This document shows positions 35,297-43,351 of a stretch of DNA of 57,615 nucleotides, piece after piece. Source of the stretch: Clostridiales bacterium (GTDB lineage: Bacteria; Bacillota; Clostridia; Lachnospirales; Lachnospiraceae); NCBI GenBank assembly GCA_018365455.1, contig JAGZJZ010000040.1:1-57615 (forward strand). Reading direction: 5' to 3'. The position numbers and the translations under genes are program-made. Under the pieces are notes generated by a model that was given only the letters and a program-made list of their open reading frames with translations, had not been told where the DNA came from and searched no databases. Within the stretch, counting starts at the first letter, position 1. The number at the start of each line of letters is the position of its first letter.

Positions 35297-35378
35297 CCTC
35301 ACAACATTACAAGCTGAATCTTTCCCAGCTTCACAACATTACAAGCTGAATCTTCCCAGCCTTACAGTATTACACTCG
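35297..35378. repeat. Tandem repeat of about 32 bp between DUF4432 and PfkB genes
   Basis: Two near-identical units containing TCACAACATTACAAGCTGAA start near 35298 and 35330. A third, diverged copy (CTTACAGTATTACACTCGAA) runs into the 3' end of the PfkB frame. The unit has no obvious coding or hairpin role. Confidence 0.65.
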
Positions 35379-36056
35379 AAATCGCTCCTCTATTTCACAG
35401 GAATACGCCGGAATGGCTCCTTTGTGGGAAGCTACATAGCCTCCCAGCAGATTTCCGTTTTCCCCGCACGTGGAAAGTGGCAATCCCCTTGAATAGCTGT
35501 AGATAAATCCCGCACCAAATGCATCCCCGGCACCCACGGTATCCACTGCCTGCACTTTCATTGCCGCCGCCGTGATCATTCCTGATTGCTCATCATATAT
35601 CCTGCAGCCTTTTTCGCCATTCGTTACGCAGATAATCCGGATCCGGTATTGTTTTCTGAGATTTTCTATAACTTTTGCTTCTTCCAATCCGGCATGATAC
35701 AGTACTTTTGCCAGAACGGTTACTTCTTCTTCATTTAATTTCAGAATATCCGCATACTTTAGTGATCCTTCCAGCATCTCTTTGGAAGGATTCTCCACTC
35801 TCAGGTTAATATCGCAGAACACCAGCGGAAAGGCACAGGATTCCAAAATTCTATGGAGATTCTTTCTTGTCTTTTCGCCTGCCTGGCAGTAGGTGCCAAA
35901 GCAGAAGATATCAATGCTCTCTCCACGGATTTTCTCCAGTAATCCTTCGTCTGCATCTATAAATTCATGGCTTGCATCAGATGCAAATTCATATGCAGGT
36001 ACTTTCTTCTCATCCAGGGTTATTTTTGCATACCCGGTGCTCTTCGTGTCGTCGGT
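35370..36056 (-). pseudogene. PfkB-family sugar kinase, C-terminal three quarters behind an in-frame TAG
   Basis: This frame follows the 36057..36263 frame with only a TAG between (SFV-stop-TDDTKSTGYAKITL). It contains the PfkB middle domain (DIFCFGTYCQAGEKTRKNL, VFCDINLRVEN) and the C-terminal signature VDTVGAGDAFGAGFIYSYSRG with the catalytic Asp of GAGD. The first internal ATG is at 35846 and has no ribosome-binding site. A CAG-to-TAG change in the codon at 36059..36057 explains the break. With the N-terminal part the product would be 297 residues, the normal size of a fructokinase/ribokinase-type enzyme. Confidence 0.85.
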
Positions 36057-36263
36057 CTAAACAAAGCTGCAATCCACACCCAGATTGCTGATTTCCTTAA
36101 GGGCTTCCATTCCCAGGCTGTCCGTCCCCAGCTTGGTGTACATATACGTCTTCATCCCCAATTTGCACAAATGGGCGGCTAAATTTAATGTACATCCCCC
36201 AATGTGTTTTTCATCCCCTACGATATCCCATAAAACTGCTCCGTAACTCATGGCCTTTAACAT
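36057..36263 (-). pseudogene. PfkB-family sugar kinase, N-terminal fragment ending at TAG (68 aa)
   Basis: MLKAMSYGAVLWDIVGDEKH and IGGCTLNLAAHLCKLG (the PfkB GG..N.A..L..LG substrate-binding start) are followed by YTKLGTDSLGMEAL, then TAG. The start has a good GAGGAGGCGGACGA. Alone the fragment lacks the ATP site and cannot be active. It follows the GntR gene by 87 bases and, if restored, would phosphorylate the sugar brought in by the adjacent ABC importer. Confidence 0.85.
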
Positions 36264-36350
36264 TCGTCCGCCTCCTCTTTAAATCAGCTGCCGCCATGAA
36301 CTTATGGAGACAGCTGATAACTTATCTTGTTCTATAAAGCATAACGTTTT

Positions 36351-37097
36351 CTAGACTTTTACTTCAATATAAAACTTATTCCGGTCCCCACGATATCTTG
36401 AGCTGCAGTATTCCAGCACCCGCCCTTCCTCATTGTAGGCCTTGTTCAGGAAGCTCTGAACAGGAAATCCTTTTTCCACATTTAGAAGCTTACTGTCCTC
36501 CCGGCTGACGATCATGGCTTCTACCACTCTCTCCACCAGTACTACCGTTGTATTTTTCTGACCACTAAGTATCTGATAAAGGGAATTCCGCTCCATATCC
36601 ACATCCAGAATCTCATGGCACAAATCATAGGGCAGGTAGGACTGAACCACCGCAATCGGTTCCTCATCTGCAAATCTCAGACGAACCAGTTCGATTACTT
36701 TATCGCCTTTTGACAAGCCCATCTCTTTTGCCAGGAGCTCATCCGCGGTAATCACCTCAAATTTGAGAACTTTCGTAGACGGGGTTAATCCCATACTCGT
36801 AATCTGCTCATTATAACTTACCATATTTCCCATATATTGCAGGTCTATTTTGGGTTTTGAAACAAACGTGCCAATCCCCTTTTTCCGATACAGCAGATTT
36901 TCATTTACTAAATCTGACAATGCCTGCCGGACGGTGGTTCTGCTTAATTTAAAATAATCAATGATCTCCCATTCTGTAGGAATCATATCGCCTGGCTTTA
37001 ATTCTCCGGTGGAAATTGCTTTTTTTATCAGCTCTTCCAGTTGAAAGTAAAGCGGCAAGCGAGACTGCTTATCGATATCTTTTGTATTACCGAACAT
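36351..37097 (-). CDS. GntR/HutC-family (UTRA) transcriptional regulator (248 aa)
   Basis: The winged HTH is at residues about 15-80 (LPLYFQLEELIKKAISTGEL, MIPTEWEIIDYFKLSRTTVR, KKGIGTFVSKP). A UTRA ligand-binding domain follows (LSKGDKVIELVRLRFADEEP, SYLPYDLCHEILDVDME, RVLEYCSSRYRGDRNKFYIE). It lies within the sugar operon, so it most likely represses the operon until the sugar or its phosphate appears. A 12-bp palindrome just after the -10 box upstream of 41947 is the best candidate operator. Confidence 0.93.
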   Translation of the reverse strand: MFGNTKDIDKQSRLPLYFQLEELIKKAISTGELKPGDMIPTEWEIIDYFKLSRTTVRQALSDLVNENLLYRKKGIGTFVSKPKIDLQYMGNMVSYNEQITSMGLTPSTKVLKFEVITADELLAKEMGLSKGDKVIELVRLRFADEEPIAVVQSYLPYDLCHEILDVDMERNSLYQILSGQKNTTVVLVERVVEAMIVSREDSKLLNVEKGFPVQSFLNKAYNEEGRVLEYCSSRYRGDRNKFYIEVKV

Positions 37098-37208
37098 AAA
37101 CTCACTCCTGCCTGTCTTTTTGTGATTATTATAACAGTAAACGGATAACTTCGCAAATATCTATTGCTAATTCCAGCTAAGCGGTGAATAGGATGCCAAT
37201 GCAATGCA

Positions 37209-37238
37209 TGACCAAAAACTCTGCCACAGGCGATGGTT
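37209..37238 (-). terminator. Possible terminator after the sugar ABC genes
   Basis: CAAAAACCATCGCC and GGCAGAGTTTTTG can pair around TGT on the minus strand, ending in GTTTTTGG. It lies about 65 bases past the ATPase stop and before GntR. The stem contains mismatches. Confidence 0.4.
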
Positions 37239-37305
37239 TTTGACTATTATGGCGCCGCCATATGGATCCGCATATGCGCCCAACCGGCATCATAGCACGC
37301 GGGAA

Positions 37306-38796
37306 TTAAGTAGCAGATACCAGCAATTTTTCCTGCGTCACTTCTTCTCTGTTAAAACTGCCATTCAGCCTTCCGTCTTTCATGACATATACCCGGTCGG
37401 CAAGACTGATGATTTCGGGCATTTCCGAAGACATTACAATTACACAGAGCCCCTGTTTCGCCAGCATATTCAGCAGAGAATAAATCTCTGATTTTGCTCC
37501 TACATCGATGCCTCTGGTAGGTTCGTCTATCAGCAGTACTTTCAGATTGTTCTGCATAAGCCATCTTGCAAGTATCACCTTTTGCTGGTTTCCACCACTT
37601 AAATTAATAATCATCTGTTCCATAGTAGGTGTTTTGATTTTGATACTTTCAATCATTTTTTCCACACCTGCCGCCTCAAGCCTCCTGTCAATTGCAAAAT
37701 GCTTTTTGAAGAAGCCTTTCGATGCAATCGTCATATTTTCCCTCACACCTAAGTTTGGAAATATGCCATCGTCTTTTCTGCTTTCTGGCACCATTCCAAT
37801 TCCTGCTGCAATTGCTTTGGATGGGGCATTCTCTTCCAGATTCACGCCTGCAACCGTAATGGTTCCGCCCTGCCTTTTATCAATACCCAGGACCGCCCGG
37901 CACAGTTCTGTCCTTCCGGATCCCATTAATCCTGAAAATCCGATTATTTCTCCTGCCCTTGCCGAAAAGGAAATATCAGTAACGAAATCGGTACTCAAAT
38001 GATCTACATGCAGCACCTCTTCTCCCAATTTCACTTTCTCCTTTACAAAAAGATCCTTCAATTCCCTGCCCACCATCATGGACACCAGCTTTTCTTCATT
38101 CAGGTCTTCAATTTTATCGGTTCCAATATATTCCCCATCTCTTAAGATACTGACCTTATCGCATATCTCAAAAATCTCATCCAGTTTGTGGGAAACATAG
38201 ATAATGGCGGTGCCGCTTTCCTTCAACATTCGGACAATTTTAAATAAGTTCTCTGTTTCCTGTCTGCTCAATGCTGAGGTAGGCTCATCCATTATAATTA
38301 CCTTTGGATGTTTGGATATGGATTTTGCGATCTCTACAAGCTGCTGTTTTGCTATGGTTAAATAAGATACCTTCATGCGCACATCCAGGTTCAGCTGCAG
38401 TTCTTCCATAACCTTTGCGGAATCGGCATAAAGCTTGTCGTAGTCCACTCTTCTGCCCTTTTTAGGAAAATTCCCAAGAAAAATATTCTCTGCAATAGAC
38501 AGGTTGGGGGCGAGATTTAATTCCTGATAAATCACGCTGATGTTTTCTTTGATTGCCTGTGACGGATCTTCCATCACAGTTTTATTTCCATTGGAATAAA
38601 TAAATCCTTCATCCGGTTGATATACCCCCGATATCACTTTTATTAAAGTGGATTTTCCAGCTCCGTTCTCTCCCATCAAGGCATGAACCTCTCCAGGGTA
38701 AAGATCCAGGGATACATCTTTCAGTGCATAAACTCCGGGAAATCTTTTATGTATATTTTTTAACTGTAATACAGGCTTATATGAATTGTTTTCCAT
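37306..38796 (-). CDS. Sugar ABC transporter dual ATPase, RbsA/MglA type (496 aa)
   Basis: Two ABC domains. Domain 1: GENGAGKSTLIKVISG, LTIAKQQLVEIAKSI, VIIMDEPTSALS, YVSHKLDEIFEI. Domain 2 from about 250: GLMGSGRTELCRAVLG (the altered Walker A normal for RbsA), LSGGNQQKVILARWL, LLIDEPTRGIDVG. This is the CUT2 (carbohydrate uptake) arrangement for pentoses, galactose or inositol-type substrates. The start follows AAGGAGGAATGATGGC. It is 22 bases from the permease gene and belongs with the permease and binding protein as one importer. Confidence 0.94.
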   Translation of the reverse strand: MENNSYKPVLQLKNIHKRFPGVYALKDVSLDLYPGEVHALMGENGAGKSTLIKVISGVYQPDEGFIYSNGNKTVMEDPSQAIKENISVIYQELNLAPNLSIAENIFLGNFPKKGRRVDYDKLYADSAKVMEELQLNLDVRMKVSYLTIAKQQLVEIAKSISKHPKVIIMDEPTSALSRQETENLFKIVRMLKESGTAIIYVSHKLDEIFEICDKVSILRDGEYIGTDKIEDLNEEKLVSMMVGRELKDLFVKEKVKLGEEVLHVDHLSTDFVTDISFSARAGEIIGFSGLMGSGRTELCRAVLGIDKRQGGTITVAGVNLEENAPSKAIAAGIGMVPESRKDDGIFPNLGVRENMTIASKGFFKKHFAIDRRLEAAGVEKMIESIKIKTPTMEQMIINLSGGNQQKVILARWLMQNNLKVLLIDEPTRGIDVGAKSEIYSLLNMLAKQGLCVIVMSSEMPEIISLADRVYVMKDGRLNGSFNREEVTQEKLLVSAT

Positions 38797-38818
38797 GCCA
38801 TCATTCCTCCTTGGCAGT

Positions 38819-39802
38819 TTACTTTTTTCCCATCAGAATCTTCTTTTCCGCCATACGTTTATTTCTGGAATCAATATATACAGCCAGTAAAATTACAATT
38901 CCTCTTGATACTTCCTGGTAAAAGGAGGAAACCCCTGCCAGTACCAGAACATTTGACAATACGCTTAATATTAACACGCCGATTACTGCCCCTGTAAGAT
39001 TTCCTTTTCCTCCCGAGAGGCTCACTCCTCCCAAAACCACAGCTGAGATCACCTGAAATTCAAACCCGTCACCTGCATTGGGTTGTGCCGAGTTCAGGCG
39101 GCAGGCAAGTATATAGCCAGACAATGCCGTTAATACGCCCACGATAATATATGCTGCCATTTTAATATGTCCCACATTGATTCCGCATAACCGGGCTGCA
39201 GAATTATTACCGCCTACCGCATAAATATTTCTTCCAAACACTGTTTTATTCAGTACAAAATACAGGGCTGCAAAGATCACCACAGCAATCAGGAAAGGGA
39301 TTGGAAATGGGCCGACATAACCTGTTCCCAAGATTTCAAACCTAGGAATATTTGCCTGGATAGAAATTCCGTTTGTGATTATATAGGCACTTCCCCGAAG
39401 GATCGCCATTGTTCCCAGAGAAGCAATCAGGGAATTAATACCCGCTTTTGTAACCAGCAGTCCGTTGATGCATCCCAATACAGCTCCCGTAATAATGCCT
39501 CCCAGAAGTGCCGCCGGAACATTTTTGGTAAAATTCAGTATCATAACACTTACAATTCCTACAACTGCCTGCATGGAACCTACGCTCAGATCCATCTCTC
39601 CCAGCAAAATAACAAACATATAACCCATGGCGCAGATCGCCGTCAGGGATGCTGTCCTTAGAACATTCATTAGATTATTCACACTTAAAAACACCGGAGA
39701 GATGATGGTTGAAATGATACATAGTCCGATCAGTGAGAGCAGCAGCGCCATCTGTTCATATTTTAAAAGCGCCTTCATTTTATCCTTTGCAATCTCGTGC
39801 AT
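38819..39802 (-). CDS. Sugar ABC transporter permease, RbsC type (327 aa)
   Basis: Eight to ten membrane segments with the CUT2 permease blocks MGYMFVILLGEMDLSVGSMQ, NGLLVTKAGINSLIASLGTM, VFGRNIYAVGGNNSAARLCG and VISAVVLGGVSLSGGKGNLTG. A homodimer of this protein would form the membrane channel for the RbsA-type ATPase encoded next. The gene is 14 bases after the binding protein gene. Confidence 0.94.
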   Translation of the reverse strand: MHEIAKDKMKALLKYEQMALLLSLIGLCIISTIISPVFLSVNNLMNVLRTASLTAICAMGYMFVILLGEMDLSVGSMQAVVGIVSVMILNFTKNVPAALLGGIITGAVLGCINGLLVTKAGINSLIASLGTMAILRGSAYIITNGISIQANIPRFEILGTGYVGPFPIPFLIAVVIFAALYFVLNKTVFGRNIYAVGGNNSAARLCGINVGHIKMAAYIIVGVLTALSGYILACRLNSAQPNAGDGFEFQVISAVVLGGVSLSGGKGNLTGAVIGVLILSVLSNVLVLAGVSSFYQEVSRGIVILLAVYIDSRNKRMAEKKILMGKK

Positions 39803-39816
39803 AATTCTTACCCGCC

Positions 39817-40917
39817 TTATTTATTTAATTTATCTACCGCTTCAAAATTAACTTTATAGGAATCTCCGTCCTTGCTAAAATACTGGTCGAAATCCTTCTT
39901 TTCGATGACCGTAGTTGGAGAAATGTATTCTTCCTTAGCATTTCCGCCGACAGCGTCTACTGCCGCATCTACACAGACACTGCCCACATATTCCGGGAAA
40001 CTGCATAACCCGGCTGTAACCAATTCATCACTTTTTAAAGCTTCACGTCCTGCAGCACCTTCCACACCATAGAGCATGGTAACAAAGTCATTCCCCGATC
40101 CGACCTGTCTGATGGCAGATACCGCGCCCAATGTGGAATCATCATTAATTCCAAATACTGCGTTAATATCCGGATGTGCCGTTAAAGCATCAATGGTTGC
40201 ATTCATGGATTCTTCCCGGAACCCGCCGTCTACTTCGGAAACAATTTCATATTTAATGCCGGACTTTTCAAGGGCTTCTTTAAAACCTTCCGTACGGTTC
40301 TTACAGTTTTCCAATGACTCATAGCCTAGTATTAAAATTTTAGGATCAATATTATTTGCCTTTACATACTCTGCAAACCAGTTGCCGGATGTAATGCCGC
40401 ATTCCTTATCCGGAATTCCAACCCTGGTATCTGCACCCTCTACCATATTGGATTCGCACACAACCTTTATTCCCTGTTCCTGGGCTTTTTTCACTACGTT
40501 AATTAAAGATTTCGTATCTACAGGTGAAATAATAATTGCATCTACGCCTTTCGTAATCATATTTTCAACCAATTCTACCTGTTTGCTGGCGTCGTTATTG
40601 GCATCCGCAACTGTCAATTCCGCTCCAATCGCATCCGCTTTTTCCTGAGCTCCGGCAACGATATTCTGATACCACTCCTGAGCCATCATATAGGTTACCA
40701 TGCCAATTTTCAGATCACTTTTACCGCCTTTGGTGTCTGCTGTTGATTCTCCGGCATTTTCTTTTACTGCTTCTGTCTTAGATTCCGCCTGGGCTTTTGT
40801 TTGTGCCTCCGTTTGATTTTGCGCAGTGTTTTTTGTTTCCCCCGTTGCTGCAGTGCACGCCATCAGACTTACCGCCATACTCAGTGCCAATACCATAGAA
40901 ATCACTTTCTTTTTCAT
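39817..40917 (-). CDS. Sugar-binding lipoprotein of the CUT2 ABC importer (366 aa)
   Basis: Lipoprotein signal MKKKVISMVLALSMAVSLMAC with the lipidated Cys at 21, then a Thr/Gln/Lys/Glu-rich linker (about 25-68), then a periplasmic-binding-protein type 1 fold (Peripla_BP_4): KIGMVTYMMAQEWYQNIVAG, ADANNDASKQVELVENMITK, VDAIIISPVDTKSL, GINDDSTLGAVSAIRQVGSG. It delivers a monosaccharide or polyol to the permease. The exact sugar cannot be read from sequence; the kinase and DUF4432 neighbours suggest a ketose, aldose or deoxysugar. The start follows ATGGAGGTAGCAAA. Confidence 0.93.
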   Translation of the reverse strand: MKKKVISMVLALSMAVSLMACTAATGETKNTAQNQTEAQTKAQAESKTEAVKENAGESTADTKGGKSDLKIGMVTYMMAQEWYQNIVAGAQEKADAIGAELTVADANNDASKQVELVENMITKGVDAIIISPVDTKSLINVVKKAQEQGIKVVCESNMVEGADTRVGIPDKECGITSGNWFAEYVKANNIDPKILILGYESLENCKNRTEGFKEALEKSGIKYEIVSEVDGGFREESMNATIDALTAHPDINAVFGINDDSTLGAVSAIRQVGSGNDFVTMLYGVEGAAGREALKSDELVTAGLCSFPEYVGSVCVDAAVDAVGGNAKEEYISPTTVIEKKDFDQYFSKDGDSYKVNFEAVDKLNK

Positions 40918-40942
40918 TTTGCTACCTCCATTTTCTCTTTTT

Positions 40943-41947
40943 TTATCTATAATTTTTTGCTGCCTCTATCATAGCCACCAGGTTTTCCGCAGGTATATCC
41001 GGTGTGGCTGTGTGGGTGGGAGATAATATGTATCCGCCATCCCGGAACATAATGTCCAGTATTTCTCTTGTTTTTTCCTTTACTTCATCCGCCGATGCAT
41101 AGGGAAGGAACTGCTGTGTACTAATTCCTCCGTAAAAGGTGAGATCTTTCCCATATTCCCGTTTGATTTTCTTCAAATCATAGATCTCAGGCTGAACGGT
41201 ATTGTAAACATCCAGTCCCATATGAATTAATTCCGGAAAGAACTCTTCGATATCTCCGCAGCTGTGCAGGACTATTTTCTTTCCTTTGCTTTTTACCTTC
41301 TCAAACATTTCCTTAAATCCGGGTTTTATGTACTTTCTCCACATATTAGGTCCCATGATGGATCTCCGCTGCTGTCCCCAGTCATCGCCAAAATACACTG
41401 CGTCAAAATCCCTGTCCAATACCGTATCCAGAAGTTCCAGATGATGATCCAGAATCTTTTCATAGAGCTGAAAGGTAAATGGCTCATGAATACACATATC
41501 AATCATTATATTTTCCATCCCGCGAAGGCTCCAGGAACGTTCAAAAAATCCCATCGTAATGCTGAACATAGTAAAATGTTCCCCATGATCTGCTTCTAAC
41601 TGATCACAGATACCGGACGCAAATTCCTTGTCTACTTCCGGAAACCGGTAGTCTCCCAGTTCATCCTCTTCCAGCGGATATTCTGCAATGATACCCACAT
41701 CTCCTCCGTCTTTGGATGCCATCCAGGTCACTCCAAAGAGATCCTTTTCATTCCCGTTTTCAAGCCTGGTATTCTTCTTATACTTGGCCCTCAGCATATG
41801 GTTTTCTAAATATGCAAATGCATCTTCACATCCCGCTAATCTTTTTATGTTTTCTACAGCCCCCGGCGTCAGCTCAAAATTCCATGGTACCAGATCTGTC
41901 TGCCTGTGAGAAATTGCATCTAAAACTCTTTTCTTTTTATTGTCCAT
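40943..41947 (-). CDS. Uroporphyrinogen-decarboxylase-family protein, MtaA/methyltransferase-like (334 aa)
   Basis: TIM-barrel UroD-superfamily protein: KKRVLDAISHRQTDLVPWNF at the start, YFGDDWGQQRRSIMGPNMWR, KKIVLHSCGDIEEFFPELI, YDLKKIKREYGKDLTFYGGI and GGYILSPTHTATPDIPAEN. LHSCGD gives the HxCG motif that carries two of the three zinc ligands in corrinoid methyltransferases such as MtaA; true UroD lacks it. The third ligand Cys is not evident. Members of this subgroup often sit in sugar operons and their reaction is unknown. It is the first gene of the operon, 25 bases before the binding protein gene, with a strong promoter in front. Confidence 0.82.
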   Translation of the reverse strand: MDNKKKRVLDAISHRQTDLVPWNFELTPGAVENIKRLAGCEDAFAYLENHMLRAKYKKNTRLENGNEKDLFGVTWMASKDGGDVGIIAEYPLEEDELGDYRFPEVDKEFASGICDQLEADHGEHFTMFSITMGFFERSWSLRGMENIMIDMCIHEPFTFQLYEKILDHHLELLDTVLDRDFDAVYFGDDWGQQRRSIMGPNMWRKYIKPGFKEMFEKVKSKGKKIVLHSCGDIEEFFPELIHMGLDVYNTVQPEIYDLKKIKREYGKDLTFYGGISTQQFLPYASADEVKEKTREILDIMFRDGGYILSPTHTATPDIPAENLVAMIEAAKNYR

Positions 41948-41965
41948 TTCTTCCTCCTTGTTACT

Positions 41966-41977
41966 ATGTCATGACAT
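41966..41977. promoter_or_regulatory. Candidate GntR operator
   Basis: ATGTCATGACAT is a perfect 12-bp palindrome nine bases downstream of the -10 box of the sugar promoter. A second short palindrome, TGATATCA, touches the -10. Location fits a repressor site. Confidence 0.5.
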
Positions 41978-41986
41978 CGTGATATC

Positions 41987-42015
41987 ATAATATAACGTTT
42001 CCTGTATTTTGTCAA
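41987..42015 (-). promoter_or_regulatory. Sigma-A promoter of the sugar operon
   Basis: TTGACA at 42015..42010, exactly 17 bases, TATTAT at 41992..41987 on the minus strand, about 40 bases before the start codon of the UroD-like gene. Confidence 0.85.
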
Positions 42016-42266
42016 TATCACTGGTTTTATGAATATTTTTGTAAAATACTTGTACATAATGCCATATCTAAAATTATTCGGATAAAATCAGGTTATAATT
42101 TTTGACTGAGCCGGTTTTTCTATGAATTTGACCTAAAGTGGATGCCAAATTAAATATTTGCTGAAATTCGGAATTGAAAATTATTAGTTTTGCACAATTA
42201 TTTAGCTATGCAGGAGATTTTACTTCCTTTTTTATTTCCCGTCAGCTTCGATCAGGAAAAAACAAA

Positions 42267-42322
42267 AAAATATCCTCCTGTGGGATACGCACAAATTCCA
42301 TGTACCCGCAAAAAGATATTTT
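42267..42322 (-). terminator. Long hairpin terminator after the DPYGN-repeat gene
   Basis: AAAAATATC pairs with GATATTTTT, and inside it TGTGGG.TAC pairs with GTA.CCCGCA around a loop near 42295. It lies 85 bases past the 42407..43093 stop and reads out into a T run on the minus strand. Confidence 0.6.
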
Positions 42323-42406
42323 TATTTTACTACGCTGAATTTTAAGCCAGTGGAAGCAGCAAGCCTCCGTCACAAAATTCAGCCAGGGGAAATCTTTTGA
42401 AATTTA

Positions 42407-43093
42407 TCAAATATTTCTATTTGTAACGGTCTTAATGGTATTCCATATGGTTGGAACTGCCCCTAATGCAGTAAATGCATACAGCATAAAGAGATCTTTT
42501 ACATAAATTCCACCGTCTATGGCTCCCTGTCTGATCATCTCGGGAATCAGACGAAAAGCACTGAAAACATCTATATTTAGTATATCTGCCGCATCAATTG
42601 CCCAGCTGAGCTGCTGGCTTACGTAAACTACACAGATCATAAAAACTGATGAAATAACAATTCCTTTCAGGCTCATCTTCCCGGCAAGCAGCTGATATCC
42701 TTTAATAGCACAAACACCCATCACCACACCTGAGATTGACGCCATATATCCAAGCTGGTCAACTATAACGATACATAACAAACCAATCAGCGTTCCCAGA
42801 AACGCCCCTACGATACCGGCAATAATATTTTCCTTTTTTTCTTCCACCTGCTGTATCCGCTGATTTCCATACTGCGTGCTGGCATCTCCTGTATAGGTAT
42901 TCGTACTACTTTCATAGTTATCCGTACTTCCTCCAAATGTATCCATACTTTTTTCATAGGTATCTACATTTCTTTGAAACGGCTCCTTACTTTTTTCATG
43001 CGGATCTACATTGTTTCCATACGGATCTACACTGTTTCCATACGGATCTACACTGTTTCCATACGGATCTGCACTTCTTTCATACTCATCCAT
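42407..43093 (-). CDS. Four-TM membrane protein with N-terminal DPYGNSV repeats, unknown function (228 aa)
   Basis: The first 80 residues are hydrophilic heptad-length repeats: DPYGNSVDPYGNSVDPYGNN, then diverged copies (DPHEKSK, EPFQRNV, DTYEKSM, DTFGGST, DNYESST). A short coiled stretch leads to four membrane segments (IIAGIVGAFLGTLIGLLCIV, GVVMGVCAIKGYQLLAG, GIVISSVFMICVVYVSQQL, LFMLYAFTALGAVPTIW). The membrane part resembles conserved Lachnospiraceae inner-membrane proteins of unknown role. The repeat part may bind protein or wall material. It stands alone with its own terminator. Confidence 0.75.
   Translation of the reverse strand: MDEYERSADPYGNSVDPYGNSVDPYGNNVDPHEKSKEPFQRNVDTYEKSMDTFGGSTDNYESSTNTYTGDASTQYGNQRIQQVEEKKENIIAGIVGAFLGTLIGLLCIVIVDQLGYMASISGVVMGVCAIKGYQLLAGKMSLKGIVISSVFMICVVYVSQQLSWAIDAADILNIDVFSAFRLIPEMIRQGAIDGGIYVKDLFMLYAFTALGAVPTIWNTIKTVTNRNI
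43012..43080 (-). repeat. 21-bp coding tandem repeat (DPYGNSV)
   Basis: Three almost identical 21-bp units, each with CATACGGATCTACACTGTTT or a one-base variant, encode DPYGNSV/DPYGNNV; older, diverged copies follow toward 42900. Copy number could vary by slippage without changing the frame. Confidence 0.75.
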
Positions 43094-43215
43094 TTTCTTT
43101 CCTCCTGATGTATTCTCTTTTCCTTACCAGAACTGACGGCTTAATCCTTATGTTCGGGATAAATATTATAACTTAGAAGTGCGGGAATATTGCCAACCAT
43201 GTATTAAAAAGACAG

Positions 43216-43230
43216 TTTCATGTCATGAAA
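43216..43230. promoter_or_regulatory. Candidate operator upstream of the metal operon
   Basis: TTTCATGTCATGAAA is a perfect 7-1-7 inverted repeat 120 bases before the COG0523 start. A metal-responsive repressor is plausible from the genes that follow, but the sequence is not a recognised Zur or Fur box. Confidence 0.35.
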
Positions 43231-43351
43231 TAGAAATAGCTGATTCAATCGTTATAAACATCCATGAATAATTAAATTTCTCTGGTAATATATATGATCA
43301 AAGGTGGACTTTAAGGAATGAAGGAACAGGAAAAGGAAAAGGAGGAGAACG

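Larger units (their letters stand above)
41948..42406. other. Intergenic region: sugar promoter and a terminator, otherwise empty
   Basis: The left end holds the promoter and palindrome of the sugar operon (41966..42015) and the right end the long hairpin at 42267..42322. Between them (about 42020-42260) no open reading frame, repeat or RNA motif was seen. Confidence 0.6.

Noticed and set aside
35297..35378. CRISPR-like repeat
   Set aside because: Only two good copies with no unique spacers between them and no cas genes; it is a simple tandem duplication.
28866..36059. TAG as a sense codon (Gln or pyrrolysine recoding) because two genes have in-frame TAG
   Set aside because: TAG is the natural stop of several intact genes here (for example at 6096, 8520, 44368, 45958 and 52764), and no pyrrolysine genes are visible. 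Single C-to-T mutations, leakage or error explain the two sites better.
40943..41947. Heme-pathway uroporphyrinogen decarboxylase
   Set aside because: HxCG motif and sugar-operon position fit the MtaA-like subgroup; there are no other heme genes nearby.
41966..43230. Shared regulator for the sugar and metal operons because both have GTCATGA palindromes
   Set aside because: ATGTCATGACAT and TTTCATGTCATGAAA differ in symmetry centre and length; the common core is short and can arise by chance.
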